Of a stretch of DNA of 63,553 nucleotides, positions 39,037-48,696 are shown piece after piece. The notes beneath the pieces are model-generated. The model was not told the origin of the DNA. It searched no databases and worked only from the letters and a program-made list of their open reading frames with translations. Source of the stretch: Streptomyces sp. CT34 (GTDB lineage: Bacteria > Actinomycetota > Actinomycetes > Streptomycetales > Streptomycetaceae); contig NZ_KN708638.1 of assembly GCF_000805335.1 (NCBI RefSeq), positions 1,529,232 through 1,592,784 of the forward strand. Reading direction: 5' to 3'. The translations under genes and the position numbers were made by a program. Numbering within the stretch: position 1 is the stretch's first letter; each line of letters opens with the position of its first letter.

Positions 39037-40584
39037 TCATGTCCCGTAGATGCTGGCGGTGTTGCGGCGCGGCGCCGGGCGGTGCTTGGCCGCGGGGCCG
39101 GCGGCGAAGGCGTGCAGCAGGTTCTCCGTGGTGCGGGTGACGAAGGCTCCGGCGCGGGTGTCGATGCCGTGGTCGCGGCCGTCGTCGGCGGTCCCCGCCA
39201 TGAGCGCCTCGACCCAGCGCATGGTGCCGGTGGCGAAGACGCCGGCACCGCTGGGGACCGTGTAGTAGGCGGAGTCGGCGTGGCTGGGGCGGCCCCGGCA
39301 GACGAGCGGGGAGTGGGCGATGATCTCCAGTTCGGCGGGGGTGGGGGACTCCGGGGTGACCCGGTCGTACTCGACGCCGACGAGGTGCGGGAAGGAGTCG
39401 CCCGGCCGCACGCCGGTGCCGGTGAAGAGCCAGTGGTCCGCGGCGTGCACGACGTACGGGGCGTCGGTCGGGTAGCCCTCGTAGAAGACGCCGGTCAGCG
39501 CGGATTCCGGGTCGGCGGACGGCGGTTCGCGGAAGTCGTGGGTGGGCGGCTCGCGGTGGGCCGCGAAGCCGGGGTCGTCGCGGTAGTCGGTCTTGTAGCA
39601 GACGACCGTGCGCAGCGGTCCGGTCGGGCCGGCCTCCAGGCGGACGCGGCGGAAGCAGGCGTTGGCGCCGAGAAAGGCGAGGTTGGTGCCCGCGTCGCGC
39701 GCCCGGGTGACATGGTCGCGCTGCTGCGGGGTCCAGTATTCGTCGTGGCCGAGGGAGAGGGCCGCATTCGCCCCGTGGAGGGCGGCCGGGTCGCGGTGGA
39801 CGTCCACGGACGTGGTGTAGGCGAGCGGGATGCCGAGCCGTTCCGCGAGGACGACCAGGGCGCGCTCGTAGACCAGGAACTTCTCGGCGCCGGTGGCGTC
39901 GTAGGGGCGGTCGAAGGTGACGGCCAGCGAGCGGGTGGCGTAGTCGCCGTCCTCGCCCCGGTAGAGGCTGTAGCCGCCCCAGGCGTTGTACGCCTGCCAG
40001 GTCGTCACCGCGTGCATCAGGACGGTGCGGCCCGCGGCGGTGGCCGAGCGGACGATCAGCGGGACGTAGCGCTGGTGGCCCTGCTCGGCGTCGAGGCGGA
40101 GCAGGTAGGCGCCGGGCGGCCAGCCGGCGGTGCGGACGGTGGTGCTGCGCGGCCAGTCTGCCTGGACGGTACGGGTCTCCGGCAGCAGCCGGGGGTCCCG
40201 CTCGCGGCGCCCCGCCAGCCGGTCCGAGCGCCACACCAGCCGGGCCTGGGCGCCGCCGTACCAGCCGACCCGGTAGGCACAGACCCGGTAGCCGGGCGCG
40301 GTGGTGGAGACATGGAGGCCGAACTCCTCGCCGGGCAGGACGCTCACCCGGTCGGTATAGCCGGCGATCGCGTCGGGCGGGCCGGCGGAGCGCAGCCGCC
40401 AGTCGGGGCTGCCGGGGCGGTTCCGCTCGGCGGTGGGGGACGGCTGGTCGCCGGTGGCGGGCGTGGGCCGGCCGCCCTCGGGGGCGTCGCAGCCGCTGAG
40501 GCCCGCAGCGAGACCGGCGGCACCGGCCGCCGCGGCGCCGAGGAAGTGCCGGCGGTCCAGGCCGCCGCCCGTGCGGTCGTTCAT
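39037..40584 (-). CDS. Tat-exported lipoprotein resembling N,N-dimethylformamidase large subunit
   Basis: 515 aa from the ATG at 40584 (GGGAG 7 nt upstream). Tat/lipoprotein signal: RRHFLGAAAAGAAGLAAGLSGC with Cys32 in lipobox LSGC. After a Pro/Ser linker, a beta-sandwich (about 60-175) precedes a domain with AYNAWGGYSLY, FDRPYD, LGHDEYWT and GTMRWVEAL, motifs of the dimethylformamidase beta-subunit-like family (glutamine-amidotransferase-like fold). The substrate is unknown. It converges with the GPP34 gene. Confidence 0.82.
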   Translation of the reverse strand: MNDRTGGGLDRRHFLGAAAAGAAGLAAGLSGCDAPEGGRPTPATGDQPSPTAERNRPGSPDWRLRSAGPPDAIAGYTDRVSVLPGEEFGLHVSTTAPGYRVCAYRVGWYGGAQARLVWRSDRLAGRRERDPRLLPETRTVQADWPRSTTVRTAGWPPGAYLLRLDAEQGHQRYVPLIVRSATAAGRTVLMHAVTTWQAYNAWGGYSLYRGEDGDYATRSLAVTFDRPYDATGAEKFLVYERALVVLAERLGIPLAYTTSVDVHRDPAALHGANAALSLGHDEYWTPQQRDHVTRARDAGTNLAFLGANACFRRVRLEAGPTGPLRTVVCYKTDYRDDPGFAAHREPPTHDFREPPSADPESALTGVFYEGYPTDAPYVVHAADHWLFTGTGVRPGDSFPHLVGVEYDRVTPESPTPAELEIIAHSPLVCRGRPSHADSAYYTVPSGAGVFATGTMRWVEALMAGTADDGRDHGIDTRAGAFVTRTTENLLHAFAAGPAAKHRPAPRRNTASIYGT

Positions 40585-40816
40585 CGGCTCGCTCCCGTCG
40601 GATCGCCGGTGCGCGGCGCCGGCGATCCGGCCCCGGTGCCCTCGCGGGCGCCGGTCGCCGGGCCCGCTACCCCTCTCAGCACGATGCTGCGCCGCCGCGC
40701 GCCGCCGGACGACCCCGGCGGGCCCGAATGCGCGGCCGACGGCCCCGGACGGTGCGCACGGCGGTGCCCGGCCGCCCATCGGGACGACCGGGCACGGCGC
40801 CGCTGCCGCGGGCGGC

Positions 40817-41008
40817 TCAGGCGTGCTGCGGCATCTCGTTCTTGAGGGATGACCGGATCTGCTCGCGCAGTTCGGGGCTGTCCGTGTGGCCGTGGACGGA
40901 CACCGCGTGCTCGCTGGCGGCGCGGACCACTTCCTCCTCCTCGCCGGCGATGACGAGGGTGCAGTTCGTCTCGCTCGGGTAATCCCGGCAGTCGATCTTC
41001 TTGCGCAT
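40817..41008 (-). CDS. DUF1059 small protein
   Basis: 63 aa from an ATG with GGAGG 6 nt upstream. The pattern KKIDCRDYPSETNCTLVIAGEEEEVVRAASEHAVSVHGHTDSPELREQIRSSL matches the DUF1059 family: two conserved Cys (8 and 16) and a His-x-His near the middle. Cytosolic, function unknown, possibly metal-binding. Confidence 0.85.
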   Translation of the reverse strand: MRKKIDCRDYPSETNCTLVIAGEEEEVVRAASEHAVSVHGHTDSPELREQIRSSLKNEMPQHA

Positions 41009-41133
41009 GATCCACCTCCTCCCCTCCAGTGTCGGCCCGGCCGCGGCGCGCCGCCCTCCGGATACGGGGAATCGCGTATGGCGGTCCGGCCGCCGGAGCT
41101 GGTGCAGTGGAGGCAGGCGAGGAGGTGACGGCC

Positions 41134-41283
41134 ATGGCGACGTCCGCCCGGGTCACGCCCGGTGGCGCCCGGGACGGTGGCGCCGCCCGGGACGCGCGGG
41201 TGCGGGACTTCCTGGAGCGGGTGATCACGGCCGTCCGCGCCGGCCCGGCACGGTCCGCGGGCGCCGGGAAACCACGCGGGTGA
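41134..41283 (+). CDS. Possible 49-aa protein
   Basis: MATSARVTPGGARDGG... followed by an amphipathic helix ARVRDFLERVITAVRAG. GGAGG lies 8 nt before the ATG, and third-position GC is high. No family is recognised. Divergent from the DUF1059 gene. Confidence 0.35.
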   Translation: MATSARVTPGGARDGGAARDARVRDFLERVITAVRAGPARSAGAGKPRG

Positions 41284-41511
41284 GGAGGCGGTACGGGACA
41301 TCGCCGACGCGGCCCGGCCGCACCGCGGGAGGCTCGCGGCGGAGAGCCCGGTCAACCGCGTCCATGCCGTCGGGCGTTGACGCGCCCGACGCCCCCGGCC
41401 GGTCTTCCCCCGGCCGGCCGGGCGGCCCCGGCCTCCGGGGCGGGCTCCCGGGCCTTCCGGGCCCTCCGGACCGGCCTTGACCCCGGCCACCGTGCTCGGC
41501 ACGCTGGTCGT

Positions 41512-42315
41512 ATGAGCGCTGCCGCGGAGGCCGGCCTGCGGCGCATCCTGTCCGTCGTGGACCTGCTGATCGACGCCGTGGACGAGGAAACCCTCGTGCC
41601 GGCGCTGCTCCCGCTGCTGCTCGGCGCGGTACCCGGCGACAGCGTCATCTGGTCGCCCCGGCCCGACCCGCTCCACCCGCTGCGCACGCTCCCGGACGAC
41701 CTGCTGAGCCGGGACGTCCTGGACGCGTTCGACCGGGAGTGGTGGACCGACTCGCTGGTGCGGCACACCCGCTTCGGCAGCGGCACCCCGATGCGCCGCT
41801 CGGCCCTCCAGACCCGCGCCGAGTTCCACGCACTGCCCGCCTACGCCGACATCTACCGGCCGTTCGGCGCCGAGCGGCAGCTCGCCATGTCCTTCCCCGC
41901 GGGCTACGCCGCCGGCGCACCGCGGCGGGTCTGCGTGGTGGTCAGCCGCGACGGCCACGGCAGCGACTTCACCGCGGCCGACGTGATCGCCGCCGGTCTG
42001 CTGCGCACCCGCCTCAGCCGTGTCCTGAACCGGCTGGCCCCGCCGGCCCCGGCGCCCGGCCTGATCACCAGCCGGGAGTCCGCCGTACTCGGCCTGCTCG
42101 CCCACGGTCTGACGAACCAGCAGATCGCCCGCCGCCTGGCGATCAGCCCGCGCACCGTCGACAAGCACCTGGAGCACGCCTACGCGAAGCTCCGCGTCGG
42201 CGGCCGGGTGGCGGCGGCGAACGCCTGGCTGACGCGCGGCACCGACCCGGTCCGCGGCACCGGGGCCGTACGGGACGCCAGGGCCGCGGGCTCCGGCGGC
42301 CATACGGCGGGCTGA
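41512..42315 (+). CDS. LuxR-family transcriptional regulator
   Basis: 267 aa. The C-terminal LuxR/FixJ HTH at about residues 185-245 (LITSRESAVLGLLAHGLTNQQIARRLAISPRTVDKHLEHAYAKL) is complete. The N-terminal ~180 residues form an uncharacterised sensor-like region with no clear PAS/GAF or response-regulator motif. The ATG at 41512 has no good ribosome binding site and the upstream region is short, so a leaderless message is possible. No target could be assigned. Convergent with the following GNAT gene. Confidence 0.87.
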   Translation: MSAAAEAGLRRILSVVDLLIDAVDEETLVPALLPLLLGAVPGDSVIWSPRPDPLHPLRTLPDDLLSRDVLDAFDREWWTDSLVRHTRFGSGTPMRRSALQTRAEFHALPAYADIYRPFGAERQLAMSFPAGYAAGAPRRVCVVVSRDGHGSDFTAADVIAAGLLRTRLSRVLNRLAPPAPAPGLITSRESAVLGLLAHGLTNQQIARRLAISPRTVDKHLEHAYAKLRVGGRVAAANAWLTRGTDPVRGTGAVRDARAAGSGGHTAG

Positions 42316-42366
42316 GGCGGGCGCCGAGCGGGCGTCACCGCCCCTGCGGACAGCCCCTGGGCGCCG

Positions 42367-42819
42367 TCAGATGCCGATCGGCCCCGGGTCGATCAGTCCC
42401 ATGGTCATCCACTGCTCCGGTGCCACCAGCGTCCGGAAGCCGACCTTCTCGTAGACGCCGTGCGCGTCCTTGGTGGCGAGCGTGAGCCGGGACAGCCCGT
42501 AGGGGGTCAGGTGCCCGGCGATCGCCTCGACCAGGCCGGTGCCCAGGCCCTTGCCGCGGTCGTCGCGGCAGACGTAGACGTCGCAGAGCCAGGCGAAGGT
42601 CGCATAGTCGGTGACGATCCGGGCGTACGCCGCCTGACGGCCCGAACTCTCCTCGTACAGACCGAAGTTGAGCGAGTTCGCGACGGCCCGGTCGTGCATC
42701 TCGCGGGTGCGGCCCAGCGCCCAGTAGGTGTCGGCGGACAGCCACTGGTGGACCAGATCTCCGTCCAGGCGGGCCGGGTCGGTGGAGATCTCGTAGCCGT
42801 CGAGGGCGTGATCGGTCAT
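42367..42819 (-). CDS. GNAT-family N-acetyltransferase
   Basis: 150 aa. ARIVTDYATFAWLCDVYVCRDDRGKGLGTGLVEAIAGHL carries the acetyl-CoA motif RGKGLG; C-terminal AHGVYEKVGFRTL. This is the short stand-alone subgroup related to YjdJ/ElaA-like acetyltransferases, with a short N-terminal TYWALGRTREMHDRAV helix. Substrate unknown. Confidence 0.87.
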   Translation of the reverse strand: MTDHALDGYEISTDPARLDGDLVHQWLSADTYWALGRTREMHDRAVANSLNFGLYEESSGRQAAYARIVTDYATFAWLCDVYVCRDDRGKGLGTGLVEAIAGHLTPYGLSRLTLATKDAHGVYEKVGFRTLVAPEQWMTMGLIDPGPIGI

Positions 42820-42898
42820 GCCGGGAGGTTGGCAGAAGGGCGGGCTCGGAGTCGAACCGATGGGCGAAGCGGCCGGCCCGCTCCCCGCGGGCCGGCGC

Positions 42899-44363
42899 TC
42901 AGTCCACCGGCACCCCCAGCTCCCGGCACGCCACCCGGAGCCGGCGGATGCCCTCGGTCAGTTCGCCGGTGCCGCCCGCCGACGCGAAGCTCAGCCGCAG
43001 ATGGGCGGCGGGCGGCTCGGCGGCGAAGTACGGGCGGCCGGCCGCGACCGCGACGCCGGCGCGCAGTGCCGCACCGGTCAGCGCCGCCTCGTCGGTACCG
43101 TCCGGCAGCCGCAGCCAGAGGTGATAGCCGCCGGGCGCCGCAGGGTGCCCGAGGCCGCGCGCGGCGAGGGCGGGCAGCTCCCGGTGCAACGCGGCCAGCA
43201 CGGCCTTCCGGCGGTCCGCCAACTCCTGTGCGATCAGGCGCAGATGGCGGGTCCAGGCGGGCGATCCGACGAGTTCCAGCGCGGCCTCCTGGAGGGGCCC
43301 CGGCACGAAGAAACTGTCGACGACCTGGATGGCGCGCAGCCGGTCCAGGACCGGACCGCGGGCCGCCAGCGCCCCCACCCGCAGGCTCGGTGAGGTGGCC
43401 TTGGTGAGCGAGCGGACATGGACGACGGTGCCGTCCGTGTCGTCCGCGAACAGCGTGGGCGGCAGCGCGGGCGCGTCGCCGTGGACCAGCAGCCGGGCGA
43501 AGTCGTCCTCGACCACGAACGCGCCGGCCGCCCGCGCCACCCTCAGCACCTCGCGCCGCCGCTCCCCGGCCAGCACCGCGCCCGTCGGGTTCTGGAACAG
43601 CGGCTGGCAGACGAACAGCCGGGCGCCGCTGGCCCGGAAGGCATCGGCGAGCAGATCGGTCCGCACCCCGTCGGCGTCCATCGGCACCGGTACCGGGCGC
43701 AGCCCGGAGGCGCGGGCGACGGCCAGCATGCCGGGGTAGGTCGGGGACTCGACGAGCACCGGGGCACCGGGGGCGGCGAGCGCGCGCAGCGCGGCGGTCA
43801 GCGCGCTCTGGCCGCCGGCGGTGATCAGTACGTCACTGGCCGCAGGACCGCCCCGGGGGCCGCCGATCTCCCGCGCGAACCAGGCGCGCAGCTCCGGGAC
43901 CCCGTCCAGCGGCGGCCGGCTCCAGGCGCCCGGCCGCCGCCCGGCCCGCGCCAGGGCCGCGGCGAGGGCGCGTTCGGGCTGGAGAGCGGGGTGGAGATAG
44001 CCGCTGTTGAGCTCGATGACGCCGGGCGCGGGGGCGGCGAGGGTGGCGAGCACACCGGACGCGTCGACGCTGCGCGGGACGTGGTCGCCGGCCGGTTCGG
44101 CGCTCAGCGCGATCTCCTGCCAGGAGGTGTCGACCGGCCCGGCGGCTTCGCCGCGCGGTTCGGCACGGAAGGCACCGGCGCCGGGGCGGGTGACGACCAG
44201 GCCCTCGGCGACCAGCTCGGCGAGTGCTCGGGAGACGGTCACCGGGCTGACCCGGTGCCGTTCGACGAGTACCCGGCTCGATGGCAGCTTCTCACCCGGG
44301 GAGTAGCGCTTTAGCTCCGTACGGAGGACCGCGGCCAGTCCTGCACCACTGCTACGCTCTTGC

Positions 44364-44365
<2 letters not shown>
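42899..44365 (-). CDS. MocR-type (GntR-HTH plus aminotransferase-fold) regulator
   Basis: 488 aa from the ATG at 44365. The N-terminal GntR winged helix (about 8-75) includes YSPGEKLPSSRVLVERHRVSPVTVSRALAELVAEGLVVTRPGAG. The C-terminal fold-type-I aminotransferase domain (about 115-480) includes SGYLHPALQPERAL, NPTGAVLA, EDDFAR and the PLP-lysine region SLTKATSPSLRVG. PLP-dependent regulator, often of vitamin B6 or amino-acid genes. Its start codon overlaps the start codon of the divergent EamA gene (CATG at 44363-44366), so it probably controls that exporter. Confidence 0.92.
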
Positions 44366-45311
<946 letters not shown>

Positions 45312-45494
45312 CCGGTCCGCGGCCGGGCGTCGCTCCCCGGATGCGAGCGGCGCCCCCGGACGTAAACTTGCGGCGATGGCGGGTTACGCCGTCCGGGCCG
45401 TCGCAGGTCCGTCATCCGCTGGCCGCCCCCACCGCCCGGCCGTCGCGCAGTCGGCCGTGCGGTCGTACGGCCACCCGACGCGGGAGGACACCAG

Positions 45495-45704
45495 ATGCAC
45501 GCGAGCAAGGGCGACAGGCTGCTGGTGCACGGCAGGACCGTCGGGCACGGCGACCATGTCGTGGAGATCGTCGAGGTGCTGGGGACGAACGGCGAACCGC
45601 CCTTCCGCATCCGCGCCGAGGACGGCCACGAGACGATCATGTGGCCCGGCCCGGACTGCGTCGTCCAGCACACCAAGACCGTCCGCAGCCACACCACGGC
45701 GTAG
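45495..45704 (+). CDS. DUF1918 small protein
   Basis: 69 aa with GGAGG 7 nt before the ATG. The sequence HASKGDRLLVHGRTVGHGDHVVEIVEVLGTNGEPPFRIRAEDGHETIMWPGPDCVVQH is the compact SH3-like barrel typical of DUF1918 proteins, common in actinobacteria and of unknown function. Confidence 0.9.
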   Translation: MHASKGDRLLVHGRTVGHGDHVVEIVEVLGTNGEPPFRIRAEDGHETIMWPGPDCVVQHTKTVRSHTTA

Positions 45705-45743
45705 CGGGGCCGCCCGCCACGCCGGTCGCACGGCGCGCGCCGC

Positions 45744-46943
45744 CTACCGTGCCGCGCCGCCGTAGTGGTCCCGCACGACCCGCGCCAGCGCGCCCATCGG
45801 ATCCCTGGCCACGTCCTTCGCCGAGAAGTAGACATGGCCGCCGATCTGCGGGTAGCGGCGGGCGAAGGCGACGTGCCGGGAGAGCTCGGCGGGGTTCCGC
45901 CAGGCGGCGGGGTCGGCCGTCCGGCCCGCCTTGTACAGCGCCTCGCCGATATAGACGTCGACCTCGGTACCGGCCGCCGTCCGGGCCCACCAGGACACCA
46001 GCTCCGCGTAGTCGGCGGCCGGGTAGCCGAGGGGCCAGTACACCTGCGGCACGATGTAGTCGATCCAGCCCTCCCGCACCCACCGGCGGGTGTCGGCGTA
46101 GAGATCGTCATAGGTCTGCACCCCGGCCTCGGTGCGCGAGCCCAGCGGGTCCGTGGAGCGATTGCGCCAGACCGCGAACGGGCTCACCCCGAACCGCACC
46201 TGCCGCCCCAGCCGCTCGCTCATCCCCCGTACCAGCCGGTCGGTGTTCGCCCGCCGCCAGTCGCCGCGGTGCGCGAAGTCCGCCCCGTACTCCTCGTACG
46301 CCGCGTCGTCGCCGAAGGACGCGCCGGCCACCGGATACGGATAGAAGTAGTCGTCGAAGTGCACCCCGTCGACGTCGTAGTGCCGCACCGCGTCCAGCAT
46401 CGCGTCCTGCACGAACCGGCGGACCTCCGGCAGCCCCGGGTTGTAGTAGAGCTTGCCGCCGTACGGGACCACCCACCTCGGGTGGCGGCGTGCGGGGTGG
46501 CCGTGCGCCAGCCGGCCGGGGTCGGCGTGGTTGGCCACCCGGTACGGGTTGAACCAGGCGTGCAGTTCCAGATCGCGCCGGTGCGCCTCGTGGACCGCGA
46601 AGCCGAGCGGGTCCCAGCCCGGGTCGCGGCCCTGCGTGCCGGTCAGGCACTGCGCCCACGGCTCGTACGGCGACGGCCACAGCGCGTCGGCCGTGGGCCG
46701 CACCTGGAAGAACACCGCGCCGAGCCGCCGTTCGACCGCCACGTCCAGCAGTTCCACCAGCTCCCGCTGCTGCTCCCTGCGCCCCAGCCCCGGCTTCGAG
46801 GGCCAGTCCAGGTTGGCCACCGTCGCCAGCCACATCCCCCGCATCTCGCGCCGGACCACCCCGTCCGCGCCCGCCTTCGTCCCCGGTGCCAGCAGCCAGG
46901 AGGCCGCTCCCACCGTCGCCGCTCCGAATCCGCGCCGTGTCAT
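45744..46943 (-). CDS. Secreted glycosyl hydrolase-like 10 (GHL10, PF02638-type) protein
   Basis: 399 aa from the ATG at 46943; a GTG three codons upstream is equally possible, and the ribosome binding site is poor for both. Tat signal TRRGFGAATVGAASWLLAPG. The TIM-barrel hydrolase has MRGMWLATVANLDWPSKPG at its start, AVFFQVRPTADALWPS, LHAWFNPYRVA, VDGVHFDDYFYPYP (acidic residues of the putative active site) and IDYIVPQVYWPLGYP. Proposed to act on extracellular polysaccharide or peptidoglycan. Divergent from the dehydrogenase gene. Confidence 0.9.
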   Translation of the reverse strand: MTRRGFGAATVGAASWLLAPGTKAGADGVVRREMRGMWLATVANLDWPSKPGLGRREQQRELVELLDVAVERRLGAVFFQVRPTADALWPSPYEPWAQCLTGTQGRDPGWDPLGFAVHEAHRRDLELHAWFNPYRVANHADPGRLAHGHPARRHPRWVVPYGGKLYYNPGLPEVRRFVQDAMLDAVRHYDVDGVHFDDYFYPYPVAGASFGDDAAYEEYGADFAHRGDWRRANTDRLVRGMSERLGRQVRFGVSPFAVWRNRSTDPLGSRTEAGVQTYDDLYADTRRWVREGWIDYIVPQVYWPLGYPAADYAELVSWWARTAAGTEVDVYIGEALYKAGRTADPAAWRNPAELSRHVAFARRYPQIGGHVYFSAKDVARDPMGALARVVRDHYGGAAR

Positions 46944-47111
46944 CCCTCGCACCAAGAGCCCCAGTTCATCCGTTTCATCCTGTTCCGAAGGCTCAGAATG
47001 CCTGCCCCGGCGCCCTCGTCCCAGCACCTCGCGGAGTAACGTCGGGGCCGAGGCGGGCGTCGGACCCTTACGACGTACCCGCCGGTCCTGAAGAACAGCG
47101 AAAGGCACGAG

Positions 47112-47981
47112 GTGACGGACTCATTCGCCGACATTGCACGCGTCGGAGTGGTCGGCTGCGGCCAGATGGGCGCAGGCATCGCCGAGGTGTGCGCCCGCGC
47201 CGGTCTGGACGTCATGGTCGCGGAGACCACCGGCGAGGCGCTGGAGCTGGGTCGCACCCGCCTGACCCACTCCCTCGGCAAGGCCGCCGAACGCGGCAAG
47301 ATCACCACGGCGGAGCATGACGCGACGCTCGGCCGGCTCAGCTTCACCACCGACCTCGGCGAGTTCGCCGACCGCGACCTGGTCGTCGAGGCCGTGGTGG
47401 AGAACGAGCAGGTCAAGACGGAGATCTTCCAGGTCCTCGACCAGGTGGTGACCCGCCCGGACGCCATCCTGGCCTCCAACACCTCGTCCATCCCCCTGGT
47501 GAAACTGGCCGTGGCGACCTCCCGCCCGGACCAGGTCATCGGCATCCACTTCTTCAACCCGGCGCCGGTCCAGAAGCTCGTCGAGCTGATCCCCGCCCTG
47601 ACCACCGCCGAGGAAACCCTCAAGCGCGCCGAGTCGCTCGTCCAGGACGTCCTGGGCAAGCACGCCATCCGCGCCCAGGACCGCTCCGGCTTCGTGGTGA
47701 ACGCGCTGCTCATCCCGTATCTGCTCTCCGCGATCCGGATGTTCGAGTCCGGCATGGCGAGCCGCGAGGACATCGACAACGGCATGGAACTGGGCTGCGC
47801 CCACCCGATGGGCCCGCTCAAGCTCTCCGACCTGATCGGCCTCGACACGGTGGCCTCGGTCGCCGCCTCCATGTACGAGGAGTACAAGGAGCCCCTCTAC
47901 GCCGCTCCCCCGCTCCTCCAGCGGATGGTGGACGCGGGGCGACTCGGGCGCAAGAGCGGGTCGGGGTTCTACTCGTACTAG
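47112..47981 (+). CDS. 3-hydroxybutyryl-CoA dehydrogenase
   Basis: 289 aa from a GTG (AAAGG 6 nt upstream). The N-terminal Rossmann domain has GVVGCGQMGAGIAEVCARAG (GxGxxG). Further motifs: EAVVENEQVKTEIFQ, the catalytic Ser/His region SNTSSIPLVKLA and IGIHFFNPAPVQKLVE, and the C-terminal helical dimer domain ending in the conserved LGRKSGSGFYSY. It reduces acetoacetyl-CoA or oxidises 3-hydroxybutyryl-CoA in fatty-acid, butanoate or polyketide-precursor metabolism. No pathway partners are adjacent. Confidence 0.95.
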   Translation: MTDSFADIARVGVVGCGQMGAGIAEVCARAGLDVMVAETTGEALELGRTRLTHSLGKAAERGKITTAEHDATLGRLSFTTDLGEFADRDLVVEAVVENEQVKTEIFQVLDQVVTRPDAILASNTSSIPLVKLAVATSRPDQVIGIHFFNPAPVQKLVELIPALTTAEETLKRAESLVQDVLGKHAIRAQDRSGFVVNALLIPYLLSAIRMFESGMASREDIDNGMELGCAHPMGPLKLSDLIGLDTVASVAASMYEEYKEPLYAAPPLLQRMVDAGRLGRKSGSGFYSY

Positions 47982-48002
47982 GAAGTTCAACCGTACCGCC
48001 AA

Positions 48003-48043
48003 CTGGCGCTGTTCCAGGAGGATTTCACCTGGAACAGCGCCAG
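48003..48043 (+). terminator. Terminator of the dehydrogenase gene
   Basis: 16-bp perfect stem (48003-48018 with 48028-48043), 9-nt loop AGGATTTCA, 21 bp past the stop codon. Confidence 0.8.
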
Positions 48044-48696
48044 CGGCGGCGCAACAGCCGGGGTACTCTCGCGTCCCCCTCCAGCCCCTCATCCAGGCAG
48101 TCGTGCCCGGCCGACGCGGCCTCCACGGGGAAACGCCCCAGTGAGTACCATCGGCAGGCAGAAAACCCTCCCTGACCTGTGGCTCTGCGCCTTTCAGAGT
48201 TGTCGGACCCTTTCCCGCTTACTCAGCGAAAAGTCCCCGGAAAGTCCCTGAGACAGAGCTGAAAGCCCCTGAAAAATCCCTGGGAAGTTGCTGGTTCGGA
48301 GCGGTGTGACCTGCGTCTCGAGCCCTGTATCGGCGGCGACGACGGTCGGCGAGAGCGGCACTCCCCTCCCCTGGGGCCTGGATGTCTCTGGGGGCGCCGC
48401 GACTGCCTCTCAGCGAGCAGTGAACCGCCGCTCGGGGTAGTTGGGCTCTGTCCGCTCTGTACCGCACCGCCCCACCAAGGCGGACACGAGGGACTCTGAC
48501 CCAGTCCGCCACGAGCGCGAGGTGGGGGGTTGGGTAGGAATGTCCAGTGACTCGCCGGACGTGAAACCCGGGAGTTCACCACGGCGCTGCCGGAGCGAGC
48601 GGAGCGGAAGACTCCTTTACCGACGATGGCCGACTTGTCGCCCCGGACGGGCTGATTCCCTCATTGCTTCACACCTCCCGGAAAAGCACCCTGATC
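48044..48696. other. 650-bp non-coding stretch before the protease gene
   Basis: No supported gene. Imperfect direct repeats of GAAAGTCCCTGA occur at 48228-48239, 48240-48251, 48261-48272 and 48273-48284. Base composition is lower in GC than the core regions. It marks the start of the accessory block. Confidence 0.4.

Noticed and set aside
48223..48582. Minus-strand open frame of 119 codons
   Set aside because: Its translation is driven by the GAAAGTCCCTGA repeats and Pro/Arg runs; no ribosome binding site and poor codon bias.
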